A stretch of DNA of 64,000 bases from Flavimaricola marinus (GTDB taxonomy: Bacteria > Pseudomonadota > Alphaproteobacteria > Rhodobacterales > Rhodobacteraceae): the NCBI RefSeq assembly GCF_900184895.1, contig NZ_FXZK01000001.1:1302001-1366000 (forward strand), in the 5' to 3' direction. Made by a program: the position numbers and the translations under genes. Positions 1 through 8,883 of this stretch are shown here, in pieces. How positions within the stretch are numbered: position 1 is the first letter of the stretch; the number at the start of each line of letters is the position of its first letter. The notes below the pieces were generated by a model. It did no database searches. It saw only the letters and a list, made by a program, of their open reading frames with translations, and was not told the origin of the DNA.

Positions 1-1016
1 AGCGCCGCCTTGAACGTGGCGTGGTTCATGATGTGGAACACCGCCGCCATCGCCCCAAAGGCCGTTCCGGTGCCCAAGAGCATGGTGATCAGCCCGAGGT
101 GCGAGACCGTCGAGAACGCCAGCAGCGCCTTGAGGTCATGCTTGAACAGCGCGATCACGGCGCCGAGCACCATGGTGATGAGCCCTGCCCCGGTGACCAG
201 AACGAACCACTCCGGCGTGCCGGACAGCACCGGCCACATCCGCGCCATCAGGAAGATGCCCGCTTTGACCATCGTCGCGGAGTGCAGATAGGCCGAGACC
301 GGCGTCGGTGCCGCCATCGCGTGCGGAAGCCAGAAGTGGAACGGGAACTGCGCCGATTTGGTAAAGCACCCCAGAAGGATCAGGATCAGCGCGGGCAGAT
401 AGAGCGGCGAGCCTTGGATCAGCTCGCGGTTTTGCAGGATCACGCTGAGATCATAGCTGCCCACGATATTGCCGAGGATCAGCATGCCACCGATCATCGC
501 CAGCCCGCCCATGCCCGTCACGGTCAGCGCCATCCGCGCGCCCTGGCGACCTTCTGGCAGGTGCTTCCAATAGCCGATGAGCAGGAACGACGACAGCGAG
601 GTCAGCTCCCAGAACACCAGCAACAGAAGGATGTTGTCGCTGAGCACGATCCCCACCATCGCGCCTTGGAACAGCAGCAGATAGGTGAAGAACTCGCCCA
701 TGTTGTCCTCGCGGGCGAGGTAGAACCGGGCGTAGGTGATGATCAGCAGCCCGATCCCGAGGATCAGCATCGCAAAGAAGAACCCCAACCCGTCGAGCAT
801 CAGCGTGACGTTGAGCCCCAGCAGCGGGATCCAATCGATACGGGCGGTGACCATCTCTCCGGCCAGCACGGCGGGCAGGTTGGTCAGCAAACCGACGAAT
901 GCCGCAAGACTGACCGCAAAGGTCACCCCCGCACAGGCGGCGCGGCCGGCTGTGTTCATCAGACCGGGAAGCAAGGCCCCTAAGAAGGGAAGTGCGACGA
1001 CAAGGAAGAGGGACAC
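1..1016 (-). CDS. mrpA: Mrp/Pha-type Na+(K+)/H+ antiporter subunit A, 3' end outside window
   Basis: About 338 N-terminal residues are visible. They are very hydrophobic, with many membrane segments, and resemble the complex I NuoL / MrpA proton-channel family. Two family hallmarks are visible: Glu137 in WELTS and Lys220 in CFTKSAQFPFHFWLP, the charged pair thought to carry protons. The subunit works in the inner membrane with the other Mrp subunits, whose genes would lie to the left of the window. The GTG start at 1016 has an AGGAG sequence seven bases upstream. The gene may encode a fused A+B subunit, as is common in alphaproteobacteria, but that part is not visible. Confidence 0.88.
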   Translation of the reverse strand, partial: MSLFLVVALPFLGALLPGLMNTAGRAACAGVTFAVSLAAFVGLLTNLPAVLAGEMVTARIDWIPLLGLNVTLMLDGLGFFFAMLILGIGLLIITYARFYLAREDNMGEFFTYLLLFQGAMVGIVLSDNILLLLVFWELTSLSSFLLIGYWKHLPEGRQGARMALTVTGMGGLAMIGGMLILGNIVGSYDLSVILQNRELIQGSPLYLPALILILLGCFTKSAQFPFHFWLPHAMAAPTPVSAYLHSATMVKAGIFLMARMWPVLSGTPEWFVLVTGAGLITMVLGAVIALFKHDLKALLAFSTVSHLGLITMLLGTGTAFGAMAAVFHIMNHATFKAA

Positions 1017-1234
1017 GCGAACTCCTGATCTGACACTCGAAAGTTGAGCCTTTTTGTGGGAATTTAACCGGGATCTCAAGCGAACTCGGTGCCGTGGGGT
1101 CATAAATTTGCGTGAAGGCACGCGGCCGCTGCACCGGTAGCGCCATTGAAAACAGCTTCAACCGCGACTGGATGCGACAATTGAGCGCGAAGGCCGGCCC
1201 TCTTTGGATCGGGTGTACCGGACCTCGGCGCCGA

Positions 1235-2293
1235 TCAATCGCCCAGCAGAATGAAATCCCGCGCGCCGACGCTGATTTCCGCCTCGCCTCCGACGGCGGG
1301 CGGCGGGGTATCGACCCGGTTGAAGGTATCGAGATCGAACCGCCGCCCGGCGACCTCTGCGGTGATCCGCACGACGGCCCCCATGAACTGCACGGCGGTG
1401 ATGGTGGCGGGCAGAACGACTTCACGGCTGGGATCACGCCCCAGACGCGCTGCTTCGGGCCGAAGTGCGACACCGATGGTCGCCCCCTTGGCGGCATCGA
1501 GCGGACGGTCGAGCGCCAGCGGCAATCCGTTCAGCGTGACCGAGCCGGTGGCGGGATCCGTCACGACGGCGTCGAAGGTATTCAGCGTGCCGACGAAACC
1601 GGCCACAAAGCGGGTCGCCGGCGCATTGTAGATCTCGAACGGAGTCCCGATCTGGTCCGCCCGGCCGCCCGACATGACGACGACCCTGTCGGACATCGAC
1701 AGCGCCTCTTCCTGATCGTGGGTCACAAAGATCGTGGTGATGCCGAGCCGTTTCTGAATCGCCCGGATCTCTGTCCGCAGGCTGACACGGATTTTCGCAT
1801 CGAGCGCCGAGAGCGGTTCGTCGAGCAGCAGGACCTTGGGCCGGGGGGCCAAGGCGCGGGCCAGTGCGACACGCTGCTGTTGGCCGCCCGAGAGCTGGAA
1901 CGGATAGCGTGCGCCGAGGTCTGCCAGACCGATGAGGTCGAGCATCTCGGCGACCCGCGCATCCCGTTCGGCACGCCCGACGCCCGCGACCTTGAGCCCG
2001 AAGGCGACGTTCTGACCGACGGTCAGGTTTGGGAACAGGGCGTAGGATTGAAACACCATCCCGATGGCGCGCTGGTTGGGCCGAAGCCCGGTCACGTCGC
2101 GCCCGTCGATGGTGATCGACCCGGCGGAGGGTGTCTCGAACCCGCCGACCATCCGCAGCACCGTCGTCTTGCCACAGCCGGACGGACCGAGGAGTGACAC
2201 GAACTCGCCCTGCTCGACCGCGATCGAGAAATCCTTGACCACGTGGTTCTGCCCGAAGGATTTCTGCAGATTGGAAAGATCGAGAAACGCCAT
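1235..2293 (-). CDS. ABC importer ATP-binding protein (PotA/FbpC type)
   Basis: A 352-residue importer ATPase. Walker A GPSGCGKTT is near residues 36-44, followed by a Q-loop (GMVFQSYALFP), the signature LSGGQQQRVALAR, Walker B VLLLDEPLSALD and the switch histidine in FVTHDQEE. The last 80 or so residues form a TOBE-like regulatory domain. It should power the two permeases encoded just upstream, as a homodimer on the cytoplasmic side of the membrane. The gene is last in the operon, and its ATG overlaps the preceding permease stop as TGATG. The substrate class (polyamine, iron or aminoethylphosphonate-like) cannot be decided from this protein. Confidence 0.9.
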   Translation of the reverse strand: MAFLDLSNLQKSFGQNHVVKDFSIAVEQGEFVSLLGPSGCGKTTVLRMVGGFETPSAGSITIDGRDVTGLRPNQRAIGMVFQSYALFPNLTVGQNVAFGLKVAGVGRAERDARVAEMLDLIGLADLGARYPFQLSGGQQQRVALARALAPRPKVLLLDEPLSALDAKIRVSLRTEIRAIQKRLGITTIFVTHDQEEALSMSDRVVVMSGGRADQIGTPFEIYNAPATRFVAGFVGTLNTFDAVVTDPATGSVTLNGLPLALDRPLDAAKGATIGVALRPEAARLGRDPSREVVLPATITAVQFMGAVVRITAEVAGRRFDLDTFNRVDTPPPAVGGEAEISVGARDFILLGD

Positions 2294-3075
2294 CAGGACA
2301 TTGCCCTCGTATGTTTGGAAAACCGGGTGGAGAGTTGGATCAGGCCCATGCAGGCCCAGGTGATCGCAAAGGCGATCACCGCGAGGGCGGCAGGTTCGTA
2401 GGCCTTGTTGGCCCCGAGGATCTGCATGTACGGCCCGAAGGCGGGCCGATCGAGAAGCGCCGCCATTGTGAATTCACCGATGACGATTGCAAGCGTCAGG
2501 AAAGCGCCTGACAACACGGCCGGCAGCACGTTGGGCAGGATCACGCGTGCGAGGATGGTGCCCCACCCTGCCCCCATGCTCTGCGCCGCCTCGGTGAGCG
2601 TTGCGACGTCGATGGCCCGCAGGCCGGTGTCGACGGCCCGATACATATACGGCAGCGACAGCATCGAGTAGCCGAACATCAGGAGGATATTGGTGCCTGT
2701 CGCCGTCCCGGTCATCGGCAGCCACGACGAGGTGTTGTAAAGCCGGATATAGCCGAAAACGACGACGATGGCCGGGATCACCAGCGGCAGAAGGGTGACG
2801 AATTCCACCCAAGGCCGCATTCCCGGCAGTTTCAGCCGCACCCAATAGGCCGTCGGCACCACCAGCAGGATGCCAAACGCGATCGTCACGAGCGCCATGA
2901 CCACCGAGAAGGTGAATGTCGCCTGAAACTGGGGATCGGCCAGCACCACCCGGTAGGCGTCGAGAGAGTAGACCCCCCGCCGCATCGACAGCGAGAACTC
3001 GGCCATGCCGAAGAGCGGCAGGATAAAGTAGAGCACCCCGAACAGGAACGCGATCCAGGCAAAGACTTTGTTCAT
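2293..3075 (-). CDS. ABC importer permease, second subunit
   Basis: A 260-residue integral membrane protein with about six hydrophobic segments. It carries the importer EAA-type coupling motif (EAAQSMGAGWGTILARVILP), which contacts the ATPase. It matches the PotC / PhnV / FbpB-C-terminal class of permeases. The ATG at 3075 overlaps the stop of the first permease by four bases (ATGA), so the pair is translationally coupled and probably forms a heterodimeric channel. Confidence 0.9.
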   Translation of the reverse strand: MNKVFAWIAFLFGVLYFILPLFGMAEFSLSMRRGVYSLDAYRVVLADPQFQATFTFSVVMALVTIAFGILLVVPTAYWVRLKLPGMRPWVEFVTLLPLVIPAIVVVFGYIRLYNTSSWLPMTGTATGTNILLMFGYSMLSLPYMYRAVDTGLRAIDVATLTEAAQSMGAGWGTILARVILPNVLPAVLSGAFLTLAIVIGEFTMAALLDRPAFGPYMQILGANKAYEPAALAVIAFAITWACMGLIQLSTRFSKHTRAMS

Positions 3076-3932
3076 TTGAGCCACCTTTCGGAGCGGATGC
3101 GCAGCACGATGTAGATCGTATTGGCCAGACCGGTGATGACGATCATCCCGAACGCGAGCGCGTAGCCGAGATTGGGCGAGCCAAGGACGTCGCCCCGGAT
3201 TTGCGCATAGAGCAGGATCGGTGCGATATTCAACGACGGCCCGGTCAACGCGATGGCGGTGGCCACCGCTCCGAACGCGTTGGCAAACAGCAGCGCCATC
3301 GTCCCGAGGATCGACGGGAACAGGATCGGAAAGGCGACCATCCGCCAGTATTGTAGCCCGGTCGCGCCGAGCACTTCGGCCGCTTCGCGCCATTCGCGTT
3401 TCAGCCCGTCGAGCGCCGGGGTGATGATCAGGATCATCAGCGGGATCTGGAAGAACAGGTAGGTGACGATCAGTCCCCATGTGCTGAGCAGGTTCCAGCC
3501 ATAGACCCGCAGATTGATTCCCCATTCGGTCCGCAGATACATGGTGATCAGGCCCGCCGGACCGATCGTGGCGATGAACGCAAAGGCCAACGGCACACCG
3601 GCGAAGTTCGATGCCACCCCGGAAAAGGTGATCATCGGCCCCCGCACCCGTTTGGGCAGACTGCCCAGGGTGATCGCGGCGGCGATGGCAAAACCTATCG
3701 CGCAGCCAAGCAGGGCGGACATGAAGCTGACCTTGATCGAGACCCAATAGGCGTTTCGGATCGAGGCGGTGTTCAGCCCGATGATGTTCTGGAAGGTAAA
3801 CGCGCCTTCGGGCGTTCTGAATGCGCCGACGACGATGTAGAGCGTCGGCAGGATCAGGAACAGCACCGCGAAGACGATGAAAGGCACGAGGCCGAGCCAG
3901 TTCGCTGCGCGTCCGCGCAATGTTTCGGCCAT
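3072..3932 (-). CDS. ABC importer permease, first subunit
   Basis: A 286-residue permease with six or so membrane spans. It has a coupling motif around EAAEVLGATGLQYWRMVAFP, typical of PotB-like subunits. It follows the binding-protein gene after a 52-base gap that holds a strong hairpin, and overlaps the second permease by four bases. It should form the transmembrane channel together with that second permease. Confidence 0.9.
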   Translation of the reverse strand: MAETLRGRAANWLGLVPFIVFAVLFLILPTLYIVVGAFRTPEGAFTFQNIIGLNTASIRNAYWVSIKVSFMSALLGCAIGFAIAAAITLGSLPKRVRGPMITFSGVASNFAGVPLAFAFIATIGPAGLITMYLRTEWGINLRVYGWNLLSTWGLIVTYLFFQIPLMILIITPALDGLKREWREAAEVLGATGLQYWRMVAFPILFPSILGTMALLFANAFGAVATAIALTGPSLNIAPILLYAQIRGDVLGSPNLGYALAFGMIVITGLANTIYIVLRIRSERWLK

Positions 3933-3951
3933 GGACTTGCCCCCGTGCGTT

Positions 3952-3975
3952 GCGCCCCGGCCAAAGCCGGGGCGC
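3952..3975 (-). terminator. Perfect GC-rich hairpin between binding-protein and permease genes
   Basis: GCGCCCCGGC (3952-3961) and GCCGGGGCGC (3966-3975) form a 10-bp perfect stem with a CAAA loop. No U-tract follows on the minus strand, so full termination is unlikely. In importer operons such hairpins often lie just after the binding-protein gene and protect its mRNA or attenuate read-through, giving more binding protein than permease. That role is inferred. Confidence 0.6.
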
Positions 3976-3984
3976 CCGTTTCAA

Positions 3985-5088
3985 TTATTCGACGACGTTG
4001 GCGCCGACGACCTGATCCCAGCCGGACACGACGGCGTCGCGGTTGGAGTTCACCTGATCGAGCGTCGGGAAGACGGCGGCGGCATAGCTTTCTGCCGGCG
4101 GCAGGGCATCCATCATCTCCTGCGGGATCACGCCGCGCTCGGCCAGATCGTTGAACCGGATCGGGTGGCAATAGCCGGCGAGCCAGCCGAGCTGACCTTC
4201 GTCGGAATAGAGATATTCCATCCAGAGCTTCGCCGCTTCGGGCTGCGGTGCGTAGGCGGAGATCGCCTGCACGTAGACACCTGCCAGAACCGCATCCGAC
4301 GGCACGACGATCTCGACCGGCGGGTTGCCTGCCAACGTGTCGCGTGCGGACAGCGCGTTGTAGTCCCACTGGATCACGATGGGAGTGGTGCCTTGCGCCA
4401 GCGTCCCGGCCTTGCCGATGACGGGAACGAAGTTGCCCGCAGCGTTCAGCTCGGCAAAGAATTCCAGACCGGCTTCGGCGGCGGCCGTGCCCGGCTCTGC
4501 GCCGCGGGCCATGCCTGCGGCCATGACCGCGAGGATCGCCTGATTCGACGACCGCGGGTCACCGGCAAGGGCGACAGCACCGGCGTATTCGGGCTTCAGC
4601 AGGTCTTCGAAGCTTGTCGGGACGTTGTCGATCAGATCGAGGTTCACGATGAACGACATCACGCCGTAATAGTCGCCATACCAATGACCGTCGGCGTCCT
4701 TTGCGCTGTCGGGGATCGAATCCCATGTAGACACTTTGTAGGGCTGCAGCAGCCCTTCTTCCTGAGCGGCCGGGCCAAAGGCCAGACCGACGTCGATCAC
4801 GTCGGGTGCCTGCGGGCCGGTGTTGCCCATGTTGGCACGGATCGCTTCGAGCTCGTCGGCGCTGCCGGCGTCCGGGTTCAGCTCGTTGACCTCGATATTG
4901 GGATACATCTCCTTGAAACCGGCGATGACGTCGCCGTAGCCGCACCAGGTGTGCGGCAGGGCGATCGTGGTGACCCGGCCGTCGGCTTCGGCGGCGGCGA
5001 CGAGATCATCCATGGATTGGGCGACGCCTTGCGACGCGATAAGCGCAGCGGCGACAAGTGTTGGGGCGAAAGAAATCGAACGGTGCAT
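3985..5088 (-). CDS. ABC importer periplasmic substrate-binding protein
   Basis: A 367-residue protein with a clear Sec signal peptide (MHRSISFAPTLVAAALIASQ, cleavage probably after GVAQ). The fold class is the family 1/8 extracellular binding protein of the iron / polyamine / aminoethylphosphonate type. It is the first gene of the four-gene operon and should deliver substrate to the two permeases. The ATG at 5088 is chosen because it starts the signal peptide and has GGGAG about eight bases upstream; an in-frame extension to 5247 has neither. Substrate is unknown. Confidence 0.88.
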   Translation of the reverse strand: MHRSISFAPTLVAAALIASQGVAQSMDDLVAAAEADGRVTTIALPHTWCGYGDVIAGFKEMYPNIEVNELNPDAGSADELEAIRANMGNTGPQAPDVIDVGLAFGPAAQEEGLLQPYKVSTWDSIPDSAKDADGHWYGDYYGVMSFIVNLDLIDNVPTSFEDLLKPEYAGAVALAGDPRSSNQAILAVMAAGMARGAEPGTAAAEAGLEFFAELNAAGNFVPVIGKAGTLAQGTTPIVIQWDYNALSARDTLAGNPPVEIVVPSDAVLAGVYVQAISAYAPQPEAAKLWMEYLYSDEGQLGWLAGYCHPIRFNDLAERGVIPQEMMDALPPAESYAAAVFPTLDQVNSNRDAVVSGWDQVVGANVVE

Positions 5089-5370
5089 GTGGCAACTCCC
5101 TGTTGCAAAGATGGGTGGCTGTGGTTCCGATGATCCGGACCCTATACCTCCGCAGCGTGTCGGTTGGATGACACTTGAGCCGGACTTTGGCCCAAACTTC
5201 GGACCTTGGGAAGCCGTAAACTGACCCGGCGCGCCGACTCTCTGCAACCTGATCGCTTGCGCGCCGTTTGCTTAATATCGCATCCCTTTGCCATCGGCGG
5301 CGCCCCTGAAACGAATTGCTGCAGGTGCCGATCGCCGCTAGCCTCTGCACAGCAAAGAGGGAGGGAAGCC

Positions 5371-5778
5371 ATGCTGACCGGAACGTGCCATTGCGGCGCC
5401 GTTCAATGGCGCTTTGACGGGATGCCCGAGAGCGCGACGGCCTGTAGCTGCACGATCTGTCGCCGCTACGGCGTGCTGTGGATCTATGATTACGAGGGTG
5501 AGAGGATCACCGTGACCGGCCCTCAAACCGCCTATCTGCGCAGCGACCTCGACGAAGACGACGGTGGCATCACCTTCAATTTCTGCCCGACCTGCGGCTG
5601 TGTCGCGAGCTGGCGCGGTGTGAATCCGCAAGAGGATGGTCGCCGGAGAATCGCCGTCAACGTTCGCCTGTCCGAGCCAGAGACCGTCGCCCACCTTCCG
5701 ATCCGCCATTTCGATGGGCTGGAAACGTGGGAAGATTTGCCCGATGACGGGCGCACCGTGGCCCATATGTGGTTCTAG
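5371..5778 (+). CDS. GFA (glutathione-dependent formaldehyde-activating enzyme / CENP-V) family protein
   Basis: A 135-residue protein with the zinc-binding cysteine pattern of the GFA fold: CHCG near the N-terminus (GTCHCGAVQWRF), CSCTICRR, then FCPTCGC near residue 75. GFA proteins bind zinc, and some bind glutathione. The specific reaction is usually unknown, so formaldehyde activation should not be assumed. The ATG at 5371 follows AGAGGGAGGGAAGCC. Its stop overlaps by four bases the stop of the convergent acetyltransferase gene. Confidence 0.85.
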   Translation: MLTGTCHCGAVQWRFDGMPESATACSCTICRRYGVLWIYDYEGERITVTGPQTAYLRSDLDEDDGGITFNFCPTCGCVASWRGVNPQEDGRRRIAVNVRLSEPETVAHLPIRHFDGLETWEDLPDDGRTVAHMWF

Positions 5779-6578
5779 GCCGGGAGTTTGGCGCCGTCGC
5801 TGGGTTTGGTCGCGCCGACGATCTGTTCGGCGAGCGCAAAGCCCATTGAGCGGTAGAGCCTGCCTGCGTTGCTGTCTGCCTCGGCGACGATGACGGGCAT
5901 GGCCTGCGGCGCCCGGCCTAGCGCAAAGGCGTAGGAGTGAAAAAGTAGCGCCGAACAGATGCCCCGTCGCCGATGCGTCGATTTGGTTTCGACCGATTGA
6001 TAGCGCGCCACCTTTTCATCGTGGAACATGCCCATGTCGGCCACCAACACCTCTCCGTCGAACGCGCCGAACCATGCGCCGAGGCCGTCGGCGATCTGCC
6101 GCCGTCTGTTGGCGTTGCGATTCACGAGATAGGGCAGATGCGTGGCCGGATCGTAGCCTTCTTCTGTCGCCGTTTCGAGCATCAGATCAAGCGCCTGCGC
6201 CCAGTCTTCATTCCCGAGCAGCGGGCGGATCACGATCCCCTCGGGCGGCTTCGCTGCGCGGATCGGCCCGGTGAGCGTCAGCACGTCGAAGGCTTCGGCC
6301 TCGTAGCCAAGCGGGGCGAGGACGGGCGCGATGCTGGCCGGATCCGGCCCAGAAAGATCCCAGACGATGGCCCCGTGCGCGGCCTGTGGGTGATCTGCCT
6401 CGAACTGGGCGACCGCATCCAATGGATCGGTGGGCCCAAGAAAGATCACCTGATTGCCGTGCCAGTAATTTGGCTCTGACGGTGTGCGTTGCACGATCCT
6501 GTCGGGATATTCCTCGAAGGTGCTGATACCCGTCTGCGCCAGCCGCTCGCTGGCCATGCCGAGGGATCGCATGGTCAT
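5775..6578 (-). CDS. GNAT-family N-acetyltransferase
   Basis: A 267-residue protein. The C-terminal half shows the GNAT acetyl-CoA-binding region: VARYQSVETKSTHRRRGICSALLFHSYAFA, where RRRGIC replaces the usual Q/RxxGxG/A, then EADSNAGRLYRSMGF. The N-terminal half is less typical, so the substrate cannot be named. It is the last gene of an overlapping operon (grxC, nitrilase, marR, this gene). Its ATG overlaps the MarR stop by four bases, which suggests that the regulator and this enzyme act together. Confidence 0.82.
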   Translation of the reverse strand: MTMRSLGMASERLAQTGISTFEEYPDRIVQRTPSEPNYWHGNQVIFLGPTDPLDAVAQFEADHPQAAHGAIVWDLSGPDPASIAPVLAPLGYEAEAFDVLTLTGPIRAAKPPEGIVIRPLLGNEDWAQALDLMLETATEEGYDPATHLPYLVNRNANRRRQIADGLGAWFGAFDGEVLVADMGMFHDEKVARYQSVETKSTHRRRGICSALLFHSYAFALGRAPQAMPVIVAEADSNAGRLYRSMGFALAEQIVGATKPSDGAKLPA

Positions 6579-7018
6579 TCCGGAAGCTCGAGCGCGCTGC
6601 GCAGCGCCCGTAAAACGGGGAGCGACAGGCGGGCCTGATCGGCGCCCGCCTTGGAAACCGCCTCTCCGATGATCGGGATGATCACCGCGACGGCGGCATT
6701 CCTGGCTGCCAGCCCGGACGGGCTGATCGACACCAGCTTGCGCCGGGCATCATCCCAATCGGGCCGGATATGGACCCAACCCGCCCATTCGAGCTTGCCC
6801 AACGTGTTGGTCATCGCGCCGCGGGTCAGGTTGAAGGTACGGGCGAGCTGCGCGGGCGTCCGCTCGGCTCCGCCGTGGGCCAACTGGTTGAGAACCGAGA
6901 AATGCGACAACTCCATCCCCTTGGGCAGAGCCTTGGCCAGCCTGTTGCGGGCAAGCTGGTCCACAGCGAGAATCTCGCTGAAGAGCGTGACGGCAAGGTT
7001 GTCGATCTCATTGCTCAT
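6575..7018 (-). CDS. MarR-family transcriptional regulator
   Basis: A 147-residue winged-helix protein. The helix-turn-helix and recognition helix lie in RTPAQLARTFNLTRGAMTNTLGKLEWAGWV, followed by the wing DDARRKLVSISPSGLAARN, all standard for MarR. It should act as a dimeric repressor that responds to a small ligand. It sits inside the operon between the nitrilase and the acetyltransferase with four-base overlaps on both sides. Its targets are unknown. Confidence 0.9.
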   Translation of the reverse strand: MSNEIDNLAVTLFSEILAVDQLARNRLAKALPKGMELSHFSVLNQLAHGGAERTPAQLARTFNLTRGAMTNTLGKLEWAGWVHIRPDWDDARRKLVSISPSGLAARNAAVAVIIPIIGEAVSKAGADQARLSLPVLRALRSALELPE

Positions 7019-7848
7019 TCGGGGCCTTGGTAGGGGCGGTCGTGTGAGAGGGCGGCGATGCGTCCCCGCGCTTTTGCCACTTCCTGCCTGTCCAGATCAA
7101 CATATGTGATCCCCGGCTCGGTTCCAGCATCGGCCAGAACCTCGCCCCAAGGCGCCACGGCGAGCGTATGCCCGTAGGTGCGCCGGGTCTTGTCGGTATG
7201 GGTCGGATGGGTGCCGGTTTGCGCGGGGGCAAGCACGTAGCACCCCGTCTCGATCGCCCGCGTCCGAAGCAGCGTCTCCCAATGCGCCGCACCGGTCACC
7301 GGCGAGAAGGCCGCCGGGACGGTCAGGATCTCGGCCCCGGCCTTGGCGAGGGCGCGATGCAGATGAGCGAACCGCACATCATAGCAGATCGTCAGCCCAA
7401 GCTCTCCGAACGGGGTCTGCGCCGTGACCGCTCGATCGCCGGGACGATAGGCCGCCGATTCGCGGTAGGTTTCGGTGGGCGAGACATCGACGTCGAACAT
7501 ATGGATCTTGTCATATCGGGCCGCGATCCGCCCGCCGGGGTCGACGACGAAACAGCGATTGGCAAAGCGACCGTCGGCGTCGGTGGTCTTGAGCCCGAGC
7601 GAGCCGATCAGCAGCCAGACGCCCAGCGACGCGGCCTCGGTCCGGAGGGCGGCGAGGGTCTGATCGTCGGCCTCGGATTGCAGAACGTCTTCCTGCCATG
7701 ACCGGCTGCCCGACATGCAATTCGTCATCTCCGGCGTGGCGATGAAGCCCGCACCTGCGCCCGCCGCTTCGCGCATCATCTGGGTGATGACCGGGATATT
7801 CTCGGCCGGGTCGTCGCTGGAGCAAAGCTGGAGGAGCGCGGTTTTCAT
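7015..7848 (-). CDS. Carbon-nitrogen hydrolase, Nit1/Nit2-like (probable deaminated glutathione amidase)
   Basis: A 277-residue nitrilase-superfamily amidase. The catalytic triad is visible: Glu in TPEMTN, Lys in YDKIHMFDVDV and Cys in LTICYDVRF. The KIHMFDVDV stretch is typical of the Nit1/Nit2 branch, whose members hydrolyse deaminated glutathione or omega-amides. It lies directly after and overlaps the glutaredoxin gene grxC, which fits a glutathione-repair role. The exact substrate is inferred. Confidence 0.87.
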   Translation of the reverse strand: MKTALLQLCSSDDPAENIPVITQMMREAAGAGAGFIATPEMTNCMSGSRSWQEDVLQSEADDQTLAALRTEAASLGVWLLIGSLGLKTTDADGRFANRCFVVDPGGRIAARYDKIHMFDVDVSPTETYRESAAYRPGDRAVTAQTPFGELGLTICYDVRFAHLHRALAKAGAEILTVPAAFSPVTGAAHWETLLRTRAIETGCYVLAPAQTGTHPTHTDKTRRTYGHTLAVAPWGEVLADAGTEPGITYVDLDRQEVAKARGRIAALSHDRPYQGPE

Positions 7849-8102
7849 GCCGACAGCAGCGGGTCGAGTTTCCCGGCCCGGTCCAGCTCATAGAGATCGT
7901 CGCAGCCGCCGATGTGCTTGCCGTCGATGAAGATCTGCGGGACGGTCCGCCCGCCGTTGGCCCGCTGGGTCATCTCGGCCCGCCGTTCGGGCTGTGCCAT
8001 GACGTTGACCTCGGAGAAGCTGGCGCCCTTGGATGTCAGCAGCCGTTTGGCCGCGTGACAGAACCCGCAAGTGGGCGTGGTGTAGATTTCGACTGTGCTC
8101 AT
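7845..8102 (-). CDS. grxC: Glutaredoxin 3
   Basis: An 85-residue monothiol/dithiol-disulfide reductase with active-site motif CGFC (TTPTCGFCHAAKRLL) near residues 12-15 and the glutathione-binding TVPQIFIDGKHIGGCDDL segment. CGFC departs from the common CPYC, but the glutaredoxin 3 fold signature is intact. It reduces protein and small-molecule disulfides using glutathione in the cytoplasm. It is the first gene of the operon, with a four-base overlap to the nitrilase gene. Confidence 0.93.
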   Translation of the reverse strand: MSTVEIYTTPTCGFCHAAKRLLTSKGASFSEVNVMAQPERRAEMTQRANGGRTVPQIFIDGKHIGGCDDLYELDRAGKLDPLLSA

Positions 8103-8138
8103 GGTTGATCGTGTCCTTTGTGGAACTCACCCCATGAT

Positions 8139-8855
8139 CTAAGCCTCTTTCGCCGCTCGGGCCAGTAGCAGGACGCAAACATCTTTTGCGCCGGCCTGCA
8201 TTGCCGCCTCTGTCGCCGCCGAAAGGGTGGCTCCGGAGGTCATCACGTCATCGACGAGCATGACCGATTTGCCCTGCAGCTTTCGCCCGCGTCGTGGATG
8301 CGGATGGATCGCGTCCGCCAGCGTATCGAACCTTTGGTCCTGGGTCTTGCCGCCGAGGCTGGCCGTGCGTTTCGTTCGGACCAGCGAATCCGCAAGGAAC
8401 GGCCTGTCGAGGTGGCGGGCGACGTTCTTGGCCAAGAGGGCCGATTGGTTGTATTTGCGCTGCAACAACCGGGTCCAGTGCAGCGGGATCGGCACGAGAA
8501 CGGTGTCGTCCTGCAGCATCGGCTGCGCCGCGACCGACATCCACAGGCTGCCGGAGCTGGCGATGTCGGTCCGGTCGCCATGTTTAAGGCCGAGCACCAT
8601 TTTCCGACCGTTGTCCGCGTAGCGCATGGCCGCCCGCCCCCGTGACCATGGCCGTTCGACCGCCATGCAATCGTCGCAAAGCACGTTCGGGTCGTCGTCG
8701 TGCCCCATCAGCGGCGCTCCGCAGGCGTTGCAGACAAGCCCGGCGATGAACGGCGTATCCCGCCAGCAGGGCCCGCAGAGCGCGAAATCCGTCTCGACGA
8801 GATCGCCGCAGGTCATGCAACGGGCCGGATAGATGATGCGCAGTGCGCTTTGCAT
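8139..8855 (-). CDS. ComF-family phosphoribosyltransferase-like protein
   Basis: A 238-residue protein. The N-terminus carries zinc-finger-like cysteine pairs (CMTC, CGPC, CNAC, CDDC) within the first 70 residues. The C-terminal half has the PRPP-binding loop VMLVDDVMTSGATL. This is the standard ComF/GntX layout. Family members aid DNA uptake or carbon starvation use of DNA, but biochemistry is poorly known. It starts 28 bases from the divergent methyltransferase gene. Confidence 0.88.
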   Translation of the reverse strand: MQSALRIIYPARCMTCGDLVETDFALCGPCWRDTPFIAGLVCNACGAPLMGHDDDPNVLCDDCMAVERPWSRGRAAMRYADNGRKMVLGLKHGDRTDIASSGSLWMSVAAQPMLQDDTVLVPIPLHWTRLLQRKYNQSALLAKNVARHLDRPFLADSLVRTKRTASLGGKTQDQRFDTLADAIHPHPRRGRKLQGKSVMLVDDVMTSGATLSAATEAAMQAGAKDVCVLLLARAAKEA

Positions 8856-8883
8856 TTTCGTCTCGCCCCCTTACATGAGCGGC

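Noticed and set aside
3877-5133. A 418-residue open frame on the plus strand
   Set aside because: Antisense to the binding-protein gene with its signal peptide; no domain seen.
5157-5174. A GTGTC-N8-GACAC inverted repeat between the binding-protein and GFA genes
   Set aside because: Five-base arms are short and expected by chance in a gap of 282 bases; there is no second copy.
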